A DNA stretch of 64,000 nucleotides from Tolypocladium sp. Sup5 PDA-1 (GCA_000750105.3 JPHH03000092.1:1-64000), one strand, 5' to 3'. Counted from the stretch's first letter, positions 45,961 through 57,390 are shown. Made by a program: numbers and translations. The notes: generated by a model not told the origin, from the letters alone.

Positions 45961-48378
45961 TTGTTCAGTCATGGTCATGGTATGATTGAGGGTCGCATGG
46001 TCATATTCATGCCGAAGCGATGTCGGCCGCGGGCCGGCGCTAGTTCCAAGGAACAAGCATCCACCTCAAGTGTTCAGAAGGCGCATAGGAGGACATGCAG
46101 GGTTCCCGCTCGGCGCTTTGGTGCGTAGCTTGCATGTGCCGAATGCGATTGCGACCGGATCAAGCCCCCGCCCACTTCCACCGCTGCATCCATTGCCCTC
46201 GCAAGATCTTGGATCCTTGCAAGCGCCCAGCCCTCAAGGTTGCCGATATCCCAGTCAAAAGTCTGCGCATGTGCCGTAGACTTCGCATACACGGAGTACA
46301 AGGCGCGGGGGAGGACGCTGGACGGCCGTAGAGCTGCGCGGCACCAGAACAAATAGGATAGATGGTGTTGCAAAATACTACTTGACCACAAAAAGTGCGC
46401 TGCACCAACATGTGCAGTATCTCCGTTTATATGCTATTCTTGACAGATGGTCAAATGGTTCCATCGCAGTGCAATCCGTACATCTTATACGTGCTTGTCC
46501 TTCATTGGATGGCATCGTATACAAGGCGCGGGAGAGAGATTTGGTTGGCAACACGGTGCCTGACACCATGGCCGCCGCAGAGGCGAGACTGGAAGAATTA
46601 AGCAACAAAGACTATCGAGGCGGCGGGCGCCAGTTGGTCTCAGAAGGGGCGGGAGAGGCGGGTTGCCCAATTGGCGGGCGGGACATCAGACCTCTCGTTT
46701 CTTTGTTCCTCAAGGCATTTCGTTCCTCAAGGCACTATTCCGCCAGGTTAGGACTCGTTGGATGCATTTCGGCTACTGTCGGACTTGTGACGCTAGCCGA
46801 AAGTTCTATCGGCGATTTGCAATGTCTTGGTCTCCGTTGTGTAGTTGGCAAGCCCCCGATGTCGGGCATGCTCGACGAGTCAGTATCGGTGGATGATGCA
46901 TGCGCACCCTGGTGCGTAGATAGAGCGACGAACTTGGGTGCCAAACATAGTCAGTACCATGGCTTAAGTTGCAACGCCACGGAACAAAGGATTGCTAGGA
47001 GCTATTGCTACACGTAGGTCACGCAGATACGCTTAAAATGCATGCCGTCTTCATGAATCTGTGTCGAAAATGGCCACGTCGAAACATGTTGACCTACCGT
47101 AAGTCGTTGTCATGATTAGTCATGTTCTGGGATTTCTCAAAGCCCATAAACCAGTGAGATCCCGCGAATTGGGCTCGGGTGCGCCGCTCTATTTGTGCAC
47201 CTGGGTGCCTATGTATTAGTCGCCGTCAGGGTCACATATCTGATAATTCCAGGCCCGGAAACAACACGGAAATGACTGCTTCCGATGTTCCTCTTTGAAA
47301 GAGCGAATTGGCACCTCGCGTCTTCCCGAGGATATCATATTTGCGAGCATTGTATCATGTCATGTACTTGACCTTTCGCCGCTTAATTATAGCCTCAACG
47401 TCGCTCCTTCATTGCGCCAAATAGCCGGCCTATCAGGGACATGTAGCCGCCTGTTGCAACTGCTCGGGAGATCGAAGCCTTCATTTCTGCACAAGAGCCG
47501 CACAATTCTATCCATCCGCTCAATTGAGGCCTTTTCAATATTTCTCGTCAATTGACGGTTACTATCCAAAAGGCATTGTGCGGCCACAGTGTTGCACGCA
47601 GTCGACCCAACTGTTTGGCAAGCAACCGGTTTCATAGCACGGTAGAATATCGGGATCGGACTGTCAGACCTAGACCGACCGGGCTGCTGAAGCCAGACGG
47701 ACCAAGACCGACAGACCGGGAGCCCCGACGACCCAGACCGACAGACCGCGGGGGCCGGTCTGAGTCGGTCGGTCTGTTAGCCACACTGACGGAGCCCGAC
47801 ATCCGAGTTGGTGTCCAAGAGTCCAAGCCTCCAAGAAACAGCCGCGCTGAAGGCTTTGGCAACTCGCCCAGCCCTGGCTTTTGTTGGACGGCCTCCCCGC
47901 GAACTTGTCCCGAATCGCCCGAGTGCGGACCGTTGATTGGGCCCAGGCACCAATTGCCTCCAACTCGGCTGCTAGGTGGCTTCAGGCTAGTGGCCAATGC
48001 AGCAGGTCTGGGGCTGCTTGGCCTGTGCGGCAATCCAACAAAACACCTGCTTGGAGTCGTACAAGCAGCTTCTTCAACGCCCGTCCGGCATCAACTATAA
48101 GATGGACACTTGCGGCACCGTGTAAACGAGTTTCGACTCTCCAGACACGCAGGGCATGGCATGACAGCCATCACAGCCGCCTCTTATCTCCAAATCCTCT
48201 TAGCCACAAATAGTTGTTCGACTCCTTGCCTCTCAAGTCTCCTCTAGAACCCCTTTCCCGCCTCATACCGGCCCATCCAAGCACCCAGTCAAGGCATTTG
48301 GCATCGCACTACAATGTCCCCGCGAAACAAACCCCAGGCGGCGACATCGCGCGTCGGGTGTCTGTTAGCAACCCCAAC
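45961..48378. other. Long intergenic region without a supported gene
   Basis: The longest ORF (46382-47017, plus, 211 codons) has no domain, signal peptide or credible context. Apart from the repeat at 47690-47790, nothing is recognised. Confidence 0.45.
47690..47790. repeat. Imperfect GACCGACAGACC repeats with an inverted arm
   Basis: Direct copies of gaccgacagaccg and close variants occur three times, followed by their inverted form (ggtctgagtcggtcggtctg). The arms cagaccgac and gtcggtctg could form a hairpin around a G/C-rich loop. Confidence 0.75.
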
Positions 48379-49817
48379 ATGGACCAGTCAACCGTCTACG
48401 AGGCGGCTGCCGCCACCGAAGCCGAGACCAGCATGGGCCTCTTTAAGTCGCTGAAGCTGTATAAAAAGGCCAGTCTCTAGTCTACTTTCCTCTCTACCTG
48501 TATTGTTATGGAAGGCTCGACGTGGTCCTCCTCAACAACCTCTTTGCCTACCCTCCCTTCCAGCGCAAGTTTGGTGCCCACAGCCCGACGGGACGTACCA
48601 GCTCACGGCTGCGTGGCAGTCTGGTCTCTCCAACGGTACCCTGTGCGGCCATATTCTCGGATCGTTCTTCAACGGCATTAACGCCGACCGCTTCGGATAC
48701 CGCAAGACCCTTATCGGCGCCCTCATCGGCTGCGTTGGCTTCATCTTCATCATTTTCTTCTCCGAGACGCTTGTGCAGCTGCTGATCGGCGAGATCCTCA
48801 TCGGCATCCTATGGGGCATCTTCCAGACCTTGACAACTACGTACGCCTCCGAGGTCCGCCCAACCCATCTCCGTGCCTACCTCACGACCTATGTCAACCT
48901 CTGCAGGGTCATGGGCTAGTTCATCGCCTCCGGCGTGCTGCGCGGCATGCTCACCCGGGACGACGAGTGGGGCTACAAGATTCCGTTTGCCTTTCAGTGG
49001 TTCTGGCCGATCCCCTCTCATAATCGGCATCTACCTCGCCCCGGAATCCCCCGGGTGGCTCGTCCGCCACGGCCGCCTCGACGACGCAAAGAGGTCGCTC
49101 GCCCGCCTGACGGCCCGCAACAGCGGTATCCCCTTCCAGCCCGACGAGACCGTGTCGATGATGGTGCATACAAACGAGATGGAGAAGGAGGTGCATTCGG
49201 GCACCTCGTACACGGACCTGTTCAATGGCGCCAACCTCCGCCGTACCGAGATTGTCTGCGTGACGTGGATGATCCAGACGCTCTGTGGCTCTACCTTTAT
49301 GGGATACTCGACGTACTTCTACGAGCAGGCCGGCATGGCGGTTGAGAACTCGTTCAGCATGTCCCTCGGCCAATATGCGCTCGGCATGGTCGGGACCATG
49401 ACGTCCTGGTTCCTCATGGGCTGGTTTGGCCGACGCACCCTGTACCTCTCTGGCCAGCTGCTCATGTGTGGCGTGCTGCTGACCATCGGCTGTGTTGCGT
49501 TTGCTGGCCGCGAGAACGTGGCCGCGCAGTGGGCCATTGGCTCCATGCTCCTCATCCATACCTTCACCTACGACGCCACCGTCGGCCCCGTCTGCTACTC
49601 CCTCGTGGCGGAGCTCACCTCGACACGCCTGCGCACCAAGTCGGTCGTGCTGGCCAGGAACATGTACAACATCATCGGCATCGCCACCAACGTCATCACC
49701 CCGCGCATGCTCAACCCGACTGCCTGGAACTGGGGCGCTAAGTCTGGCTTCTTCTGGGCCGCAACCTGCTTCATCTGCGCCGTGGAGCGAAAAGAAAACT
49801 GTTCGGCCGTGGCGTGA
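48379..49817 (+). pseudogene. Alpha-glucoside/maltose-type MFS sugar transporter, broken
   Basis: The order is that of a fungal MAL-type proton symporter: an acidic start (MDQSTVYEAAAATEAE), STFLSTCIVMEG in helix 1, LTAAWQSGLSNGTLCGHILG, a DRFGYRKT loop, IGEILIGILWGIFQTL, the PESPGWLVRHGR sugar-porter motif, YFYEQAGM, and WFGRRTLYLSGQ. Stops: TAG at about 48478-48480 (LWS to L*S, TGG to TAG) and TAG at 48917-48919 (VMGQ to VMG*, CAG to TAG). Single-base losses occur near 48516 and 48577 and one gain near 49015. The end is cut: the last helix and the cytoplasmic tail are replaced by AVERKENCSAVA. Transport of maltose-like sugars is inferred from family only. Confidence 0.88.
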
Positions 49818-50727
49818 GAACTAGGAGATATTGAAATCGTGTATTGATCGTTGTCTGATGATCTGCCCCAATCCCCATCTCACGACTGGCGAGTCCTTAT
49901 ATCTCCAGCCATACTCTACCGGAAGTCGGTATTCATTGTGCGCCGACGTTTTTTTTTAAAGCAGTGCGTGTGGTCTCGCTGCCGGATATGCCGTGTGAAT
50001 GGACCGTGAGGCCTATGCCAGGCTGACAATAATATTCGAGCAGCATCCCCACGATCTTGCTCAAACTGTACTGCATAATTGATTCACCACCCCACCAGCT
50101 CACAAGAGCTCACGGAAGCCCAGTTCGGCTGTGCCTCAAACTTGACAGATGACCCGATATCAATCAATCAAGCCGTGGAACTAGTGCCAAGGGCGTACTG
50201 TAACAACACACGACAAAGCTTGTCATTCGGCAGTGGCTGGTTTCAAACGAGATTGCAAGCAGGGAACATGCTCGAGCCGCTTACCCAAACACTCCGTTTC
50301 TTCCTCATCGCAGACATTCCGAATAATATCCACGGCACGGACTTAGAGACGGCTTCCTCGTTGGTGCTGTTGAGTGGCTTGAAGATACCCGTTCAGAATT
50401 GTCCGGACTGTAGATGGTCGGGTCTACGTAGCTTCCTGCTTTTGGAGGCGATTAGTCCATTTCTTTTCAACGGGACATAGTTACTAAGTAGACGGTGTGG
50501 CATCTCCTTCAACTTCTACCAGCTCGTTTTCACGCTCTCTACTCTACAAGCTCGTGCCCACGCCCTACTCTACAAGCTCGTGCCCACGCCCTATACTCTA
50601 CAAGCTCGTGACTACGTACTCGGCTCTTAAGTCGTCCCCTTCTTCACATTTTGCGTGTGAACTTTCATCAACTCTACCCCAATCATTCTGATACTTTCAC
50701 ACGAAAGAGTATTTGAAACCTGCAAGA
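49818..50727. other. Intergenic region upstream of the GFA-family gene
   Basis: No gene is supported; an ORF at 50079-50480 has no domain. The only structure is a short tandem repeat at 50540-50612. Confidence 0.45.
50540..50612. repeat. 26-bp tandem repeat, about three units
   Basis: The unit tctacaagctcgtg cccacgccctac occurs three times in a row, the last diverging (gactacg). It lies 115-190 bp upstream of the GFA-family start codon, so it is within the probable promoter. Confidence 0.9.
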
Positions 50728-51411
50728 ATGGCATACGCCCAGAAAGAAAAGCTCTTCCCTATGCAAGGCGGGTGTCCCTGTGGCTACATTCGGTACGAGC
50801 TCGCCGTGCCTCCACTCCTCGTGCATTGCTGCCACTGCACGGCTTGTCAGCGACAACTTGGCTCCGCATTCGCCATCAACGCCATTGTCGAGTCGACCGC
50901 CATAACCCTCCTGCCGTCTAGTCCATCACCCAGCATCCCGGGCTACCGCGCCAAACCCAAGGCCATGCCGGCAAAGGCTCTTCTGCACTTTGCACAACTC
51001 ACGGGTGGGACGACAACTACGAAATGTGAAGCCGCTCTGGCAGAGCAAGGCAAGCCTGTCATCGTCACAATTCCCACCGAGTCAGGGATTGGGCAGACCA
51101 TTGCCCACTGCCCCGTCTGTCACTCCGGTTTATGGAACCACTACGCAGATGTTGGCCCGCTAGCAACCTATCTCCGCGTCGGGACGCTGGACCACGGGTA
51201 CGAGATCGACCCAGACGTACACATCTTTACGCGCAGTAAGCGGGAATTCGTTTCCGTCTCGGACGGCAAACCGCAATTTGAGGCCTACTACAAGGACCGC
51301 GCCGAATTCTACAGGCCTGACGTCTTGGAAAGGGTGGAGGCGTTGAAACCCAAGCAGCAGGAGTACGATGCTGAGCTGAAGACTGCCATGGGTTCAAACG
51401 CTTCTCTGTGA
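50728..51411 (+). CDS. GFA / CENP-V-fold (Mss4-like) zinc protein
   Basis: A single-exon protein of 227 residues with the cysteine pattern of the GFA family (originally glutathione-dependent formaldehyde-activating enzyme): GGCPCGYIRYE, CCHCTACQRQLGSAF and AHCPVCHSGLWNHY, which should bind one or two zinc ions. The C-terminal part (DPDVHIFTRSKREFV) matches the usual fungal end. ATG at 50728 is chosen because the fold begins about 17 residues later; a TTG five codons upstream is not a likely start. Most fungal members have no proven reaction, so thiol or aldehyde chemistry is only a family-level guess. The gene is intact. The last bases before 51620 hold no gene. Confidence 0.9.
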   Translation: MAYAQKEKLFPMQGGCPCGYIRYELAVPPLLVHCCHCTACQRQLGSAFAINAIVESTAITLLPSSPSPSIPGYRAKPKAMPAKALLHFAQLTGGTTTTKCEAALAEQGKPVIVTIPTESGIGQTIAHCPVCHSGLWNHYADVGPLATYLRVGTLDHGYEIDPDVHIFTRSKREFVSVSDGKPQFEAYYKDRAEFYRPDVLERVEALKPKQQEYDAELKTAMGSNASL

Positions 51412-51619
51412 TATTGCGACAATATTATATAAGGCTACCCATATTGGCAATATATTTTCTTTATTAGTTGGCCGTTCTTAGGCAAAATTCACTTGTTAGT
51501 TAATTGAATTGATGTCAGCGCTGTGGAAACATTCCTCTGCTCTCCTAGTTCGACTGAGTCTTGCATCAACATGTGTCCCTGTATATCTCATGCTCCCGCC
51601 TGCTCACTTGTAAGGCTGT

Positions 51620-53545
51620 CTACTCCTGGACTACCAGCGGCTCCACGTTCCAGATGCGCTCTGCGTACTCATTGATGCACCGGTCGCTGCTGAAGAATCC
51701 CATTCGCGCCACCGACACGATGCACTTGGCCACCCACTCGTCCTTATTGTGGTACGCCTCGTCGATGAGGTGGTGCGTCTCGATGTAGCTGTGGAAGTCG
51801 TCCGACACCAGGCAGTAGTCGCCGTGCTGCCGCACCGCCGCGATCATAGCGCTGAAGTCATGCACCGAGCCAAACGTGCCCTTTTCGATCTGGTTGAACA
51901 CCTTGTCCAGGTCGGGGTCGATGCTGTGGGAGCCGTACGTGTGCGCGTGGCGGAGGTCCTCGACGTCCTCGGCGAGGTTGCCAAACAAAAAGATGTTGTT
52001 CTCTCCAATCTCGCGGGTGATTTCGATCTATACCGTGTTAGTGATGTGACCATTGAGCAAAATACATGACAGTGGCCAACTTACGTTCGCGCCATCGCGG
52101 GTACCAATGATGAGGCCACCGTTGAGGACAAACTTCATGTTGCTGGTTCCCGAGGCCCTGAACAACTCGTTAGCAAGCCATGTAGACGTCTCATGTAAGT
52201 AGTTCATAGACAAACTCGGTTCCTGCAGTGGAAATGTGCTCGCTTATGTCCGACGCAGGGGCAAATCATCTCGGCCTTGCTGACGTTGTAGTCCTCTAAG
52301 AAGATGACCTTGAGGAGGTCGCCAATCTCCTCGTCGTTGTTGACGACGGACCCCACGGCGTTGATGAGGTGGATGATCTGCTTGGCCATCCAGTAGTCCG
52401 GAGCAGCCTTGCCACCAAAGATGGACACGCGAGGAAGCTGCTTCTTCCTCTCCTCGGGGCTCATGGCCTTGAGAGACAGGTACCGGTGAATCACGCCAAA
52501 TATGTTGAGCTGCTGCCTCTTGTACTCGTGGATGCGCTTCACCTGGACGTCAAAGAGCGCCGCGGGGTTGACGGTGACGCCAGTCGTTGTCTTTATGTGC
52601 TTGGCCAGGCGCGCCTTGTTGGCGTACTTGATCTCTGCCCATTCGCGACGGAACTCGGGGTCCTTGGCATAAACCTCGAGCCGGTTGAGGTTCATCAAGT
52701 CCTTGAGGAACTCATTGCCGCCGCACTTGGACGCAATCAGCTCCGAGAGGCGGGGGTTGGCCTGATGTAGCCATCGCCTGGGCGTGATGCCGTTTGTCAC
52801 TTTGGTGAACTTGTCCGGGCCATAGAATTCCACAAAGTCCTTGAAGATGGTGGTCTTGATCAGGTCCGAGTGCAGCTCGGCCACCCCGTTGACCTTGTGC
52901 GACCCGATAATGGCCAAGTATGCCATGCGCACCATCTTGGGCTGCCCTTCTTCGACGATGGAAACCCTTCGTAGCATGTCTCTGTCCTTGGGGAGAGCCT
53001 TCTCCACCGTCTGGAGGAAGTAGAGGTTGATGTCATAGATGATCTGCAGGTGTCTCGGGAGGAGGTGCTGCATCAGGCCAACGGGCCACTTCTCTAAAGC
53101 CTCCGGGAGTACCGTGTGGTTGGTGTAGCCAAACTGTGCGCTTGTTAGCCTTGTCGATGAAACCGGGGAACATAACAGCATACCGTGCTAGTTACAATGT
53201 CCCACGCGAGGTCCCATTCAAGTCCCTCAATGTCGATGAGAATGCGCTGTAGCTCAACGATGGCAAGCGTCGGGTGCGTGTTGTTGAGCTGGATGGCGAC
53301 CTGGTCGAGGAACTCCCTCCAGGCGCGCTTCGACTTCTTGAAGCGGCGCACAATATCGTAGAGCCACGCGGCGACCCAAAAGTACTGTTGCTTCAGGCGC
53401 AGCTCCTTGCCTCGCTCCAGGTTGTCATTGGGTAACAGCACGATGGGCCGACGTTTGGAAGTCAAACTCGCCGCCCGGCGCTTTGCTGGGCCACAGCTGA
53501 AGGTTGTTTGTGGTCGGATTGTCGTAGGTGCCTTCGTATTGTCTA
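51620..53545 (-). pseudogene. gph1: Glycogen phosphorylase, C-terminal part only, frameshifted
   Basis: Exons at 53545-53184, 53133-52216, 52157-52085 and 52027-51620 follow a fungal glycogen phosphorylase from its middle to its end. Landmarks are NNLQLWPSKA, the active-site region (QVAIQLNNTHPTLAIVEL), TNHTVLPEALEKW, VTNGITPRRWL, KRIHEYKRQQLN, FGGKAAPDYWMAK, a SGTSNMKFVLNGG segment with GTRDGAN, and the C-terminal YAERIWNVEPLV. All introns have GT...AG ends. The N-terminal part (phosphorylation and AMP sites) is missing. Between EFDFQ and PNDNLERGKEL about 25 residues are deleted, and an extra base at 52257 breaks the frame before the PLP region. The normal enzyme releases glucose 1-phosphate from glycogen; a complete copy must exist elsewhere. 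Confidence 0.9.
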
Positions 53546-53826
53546 GTCAAAGCTAAAGAGAAAGGGAACAGGAAGAGGACGAGGCAGGCCTGCCTCGGGC
53601 TCTTATTACAGAGCCCTGACGCCGTAGTCGGGGCGGCCACCGGATGTCTCAGTTCACTTACACGGTCAGGCCCCGGGCCCGAGCCATTAGGCGCTGATTT
53701 CCCCGCCCTCAGGCAGAAATAGGAGCCAATGCCAGCCATTCCTAACTTTATGCTCGTTTTGCCACTACTTCCTCGGACTTTGCGAAGCAATATCCAAGCA
53801 GAACTTTCGAATCTTTGCATCGTATA

Positions 53827-54690
53827 TCAGCAGTCCTCCTTGCCGTAAACTTCCACTCTCAGAAGCTCCCCTTCCTCCGAGAGATAGACACAAATGTGAT
53901 GACCCGCCTTCCAACAGCGAGTGATGAGCTCCAACATATCCTCATTCACGCAACGGACGGCCTCTTTCCCCGAGCGGCACTTGACCGTGAGCCCCTCAAA
54001 CCTGCCACAACTATCATAACATATCGCACACACATTGCCACAGATCTTCTTCTGGCAGTCAGGATCGTCCAGTGGCGATGCACCGTTAGGAGAAGCCGGA
54101 ATAAGCTTTGCGTCTCCACCAAGGCCATCGACCCTCGCTTCAAGATAGTCAATATATCTCGCCAATACCGGATACCAGCGACTGGTAGGTGATGTCTTCT
54201 GTAGACGCCATCTGAAAATTGCAAGTGCGTCTCTTTCTGGGGGAAGTATATCGGGCGCACGGGCGCAATGCTAACTGGAATCTTGATCTGGAAGGACCCG
54301 GCAATGTAGCGCCACTTGATAGTATCCTCAGTGGATGACGTTGCATCTTGAACCTGAATGGCATCGTGGCCCGAAAATCTTGGTGGCCTGTGGAGGCTTG
54401 ATATTTCCCGATGTGTTTGACAGTCGATAGACGATGATGTTGAATTCTTGGCCTTTGACGACATTTGAAGGGAGGTCAATGGTAAACAAACCAGCAAACG
54501 GCTGTGCTGACCCTTCAGGTATCGGAATGTAAGAATATCCCCGAGCGACCTTGCACTGGATTGTGTGTTCGTCTGCCGCCGACAGTGTCTGGGTTGAATA
54601 ACGCTCCCGAGCGAGCTGGATGACTTGCGTTCCAGTAGAGTGCACTCCACTTTTGTTTGGCTCGTTTAGCCAAGTTAACATGATCAGTGT
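53827..54690 (-). pseudogene. C-terminal part of a large conserved fungal protein, function unknown
   Basis: Three frames in order give one family: EHTIQCKVARGYSYIPIPEG and LPSNVVKGQEFNIIVYRLS; then IKWRYIAGSFQIKIPVSI; then, after a frame change near 54215, WYPVLARYIDYLEARVDGLG and a Cys-rich region (CQKKICGNVCAICYDSCGRF) ending in YLSEEGELLRVEVYGKE. I recall this C-terminal layout from very large fungal proteins but cannot name a domain. Frame changes near 54365 and 54215 break the coding sequence, and the N-terminal part is absent. Confidence 0.6.
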
Positions 54691-56548
54691 AGTGTCTAAG
54701 CAGTTCCCGCCATAGAGGAGCCGGCTGACTCTAAAGAACGTACATTTGGATCCACGAGTAAGCTCCCCGTTAACTATTGAGGAAGGGTGAAGACCAAATG
54801 TAGATGAGCTCTTGCATCAACTGAAGGCAAGCGAAGAGAGGCAGTCCCTGAGCCGGGTCATTGCTCCCCACAGCCCCGTGTCGCACTCATATGTTAGACT
54901 ACGAGATAGCGGTGGTGCAGAGCATGGCGTCTTTTGCTCTACTAGTAACTTGTGCCGGGCTGCAAGATGCAAAACAAAGGAAAGAGAGGGACGCGATAAA
55001 GTTTGCGAAACAGCTCACACTGCATTAAGCTCCAGCGTATTACAGTACCCGAAGTGGTAATTACCTCCTGGGTCGCTTCGTCTGGTCATCAGAAGCCAAT
55101 TCGAGGCCGGGTAAGCCAGGGCGTACAGTAGATTCAAGATCTCCCCGTACATGCAGATGCCCGATTGGCTCCCTTCGTCGTCTTATTATGCTGCCTGAAC
55201 CCCTGGGGCTGCTGTGTTATGGCTTTGCTCCCTCCCTCTGCTCTCCGTCCAGCTAGACATGTATGGGGACTGTAGATGCATGACAATATCCCCTCGCCTC
55301 AATGGTACTGGCCTTTATCGCACTACCAAACCGATAGTCGACAGAGCTCAAACATGACGCAATCGGGCCGTTGTAGCCTCTGTGGCTCGGTCGCCCCACA
55401 GCTTTCCACGTTGCCGGTTGAAACCCCTGAACCTTATTTCTCTCCCGAGATCCGAAACCGGGAACGCCAATCGGGCCGTTTCGATCTTAATCATTCCATA
55501 ACGTGGCGCACCTTAGGGAAGATGTGGAGCCCGTACCCGCTGCCGCAGCCGGCGTCTATGCGAGCGTTGGCGGGTACCGCGATTGTAGCCTAGTCCTGCC
55601 AATGGCTCCCCGGTGACAATCGCCCAGGAAATGCCCGCGATGAGGTGTTGCGACGATATTTGAAGGCTGTTCTCAATGAAACGCGCATTGGATGATGCAG
55701 CTTCTCGAGTGGCTACATGATTTACCTCCTAGTCACCCCAATGGTTCTCGATAGCCAATTAGCCATATGGTACGTGCCTGGGACCGGGTATCCAATGAGT
55801 CGCTCGGGCACATGGCCAAGACGCGTAAGACTGATACGAATAGTAAATGTTGGGTGTCTTCTCAGGGACATATTTGTATTTGCTACCCTACAATTTGGAC
55901 TTGAGCAAATTTCAACCTAGTAAGGTCACATAAGGTCATGTATCGCGACCGCGTTTACTACTCGTATACGCCTGAAGGTGCGCGCGGAAGGCAGCCCCAC
56001 CGGCTCAATATAGGCTCAACGAGTTGCTGGAGTACAAAAAATACGTGACCGGGTCTGTTGACATGGTGTCAGACAATTCGCCTCAGATGGGTCAGAGATG
56101 GTATCAGGCAATGGATAAGAATTATCTAAGGAGCAAGAACTAAACGAGCGGGTGCACAGTGTTATGCAGTTCTTTATACACAAATGAAAGGCTGCTGCCT
56201 GCCAGGCAGCAGCTGTGCAGATAGGCGATAGCCGGATAGCGTGATATGCGACACATGGCCGTCTATGCTGGGTCGTAACGGCACGGGTATGGTCAACGGA
56301 GTCGTTTTTATCGTTATAGCTATAGGCCGAAAGTATGTGCAACAAACCGAACGAGTGTGAGAGTTAGAATGTCAAAGTATGTTATTTTACCTGCAGCACT
56401 TTAGTGCAGTACAGACAGGAACCCGCTAATGGTCGGCCGAGCTTAAACTCCAGTGGAGAACTCCATACAACGACCAAAACTCTCTTTCCGTGTATGGGTA
56501 AGGCTTCATACGCCAGCTGTAATTAGCACACCCTAGCAAAAGGAATAT
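54691..56548. other. Intergenic region, nothing recognised
   Basis: Only ORFs under 110 codons are present, none with a domain or signal peptide. The stretch is less GC-rich than the genes. It ends at the 3' side of the micro-exon gene. Confidence 0.5.
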
Positions 56549-57390
56549 CTAAGCCAAATTTTGTCCCTGCAGTCGGCTGATATATCAGCGTGCCGCTAAC
56601 AATCAGCCTATTCGTTAAGGGCGGAAGAGACACGTACAACTTCACGCCTAGTCCTCCTCTTCTATAGTTGCCCGTATATTAGCGCCACTAACAATCAGCC
56701 TATTCGTTAAGGGCGTAAGAGACACGTACAACATCCTATAGTCGCTCATAATATTAGCACGCCGCTAATAATCAGTCTGTTCGGTGTCAGTATGAAGAGT
56801 CACTTACCTCTATCAGCTATAGTCGCCCGTTGTGTAAGCGCGCCGCTAATCAGCCTGTTCGGTAATGGAAGAAATACTTACTTGTATCTATAGGCGCCAA
56901 ATATATTAGCACGCTAGTAACAATTAACCTATTTGTTAGTGGCGGGACGAGCCACTTACTTGAAATTTCTGAGCTTCCTCCTATAGTCACCCGTCGTTTA
57001 GCGCGCCGCTGACAATCAGTCTGTTCGGTATCGGTAAGAAGAGTTACTTACTGCAAATAGTTGTCTCCGCAAAGCCCTCTATAGTTGGCCGTCGATTAGC
57101 ATGGCGCTACAATTAGCCTATTCGTTAACGACTGGGAGAGCTACTTCATCCTTTTGCGCTTCGATAACTTCTTTAGCGAATTTTTGATCCTGAAGAGCTT
57201 CTTCTCTAGAAAAAGCTTGAGAAGCCTTAAAGATCATGTCTGGAAGTGATTCAGCTTCAAGGTGCCACTTCTTTACAAATGGAGTTTCAAGCAGTGGTTG
57301 AGCCTGTCGGCCGACAATCTTCGAGTCTGCTAGTGGACTAGCTGTAGACAGTCCGACAAGAAGAGTGGCGAGAGTGGTTGAGACCTTCAT
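56549..57390 (-). CDS. Micro-exon gene for a small secreted protein (eight exons)
   Basis: Exons, in order: 57390-57145 (246 nt), 57078-57052 (27), 56980-56960 (21), 56887-56882 (6), 56816-56808 (9), 56735-56730 (6), 56661-56638 (24), 56566-56549 (18). Every length is a multiple of three and all seven introns are in phase 0, so the product is 118 residues. It starts with a signal peptide (MKVSTTLATLLVGLSTASPL) and is otherwise charged, without cysteines. Basic clusters RALRR and KRRTRR in the micro-exon part could be Kex2 sites. Each intron starts GTAAGT or GTACGT (GTAGCT in the first), has a GCTAAT-like branch site and ends CTATAG (CTGCAG in the last). The ATG context (CCAAAATG) is good. Reading through intron 1 would instead give eight residues and a stop (a 90-residue form). 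Function unknown; effector or processed peptide is possible. Confidence 0.75.
56567..57144 (-). repeat. Seven homologous introns (introner-like family)
   Basis: Introns at 57144-57079, 57051-56981, 56959-56888, 56881-56817, 56807-56736, 56729-56662 and 56637-56567 (65-72 nt) can be aligned end to end. Shared words on the minus strand are GTAAGTGACTCTTC near the donor, then CCGAACAGGCTGATTGTTAG, then GCGGCGCGCTAATA at the branch site, and GGGCGACTATAG at the acceptor. CTGA-TTG-TTAG/TCAG can fold as a small hairpin. The exons between them differ in sequence and length, so the similarity is confined to the introns. Read without splicing, this is the degenerate tandem repeat of 7 units that one sees in the DNA. 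Confidence 0.85.

Noticed and set aside
46382..47017. 211-codon plus-strand ORF as a gene
   Set aside because: No domain, signal peptide, promoter or splice support; amino-acid composition looks like non-coding translation.
56567..57144. CRISPR array or plain minisatellite
   Set aside because: Repeats are degenerate, each has matched splice signals, and the spacers are 6-27 nt codon-multiple exons; CRISPR does not occur in nuclear fungal DNA.
57118..57390. 90-codon secreted protein ending in VALPVVNE as the whole gene
   Set aside because: The last eight codons are the start of an intron belonging to the seven-member family; splicing gives a longer open frame. Kept only as a possible intron-retention form.
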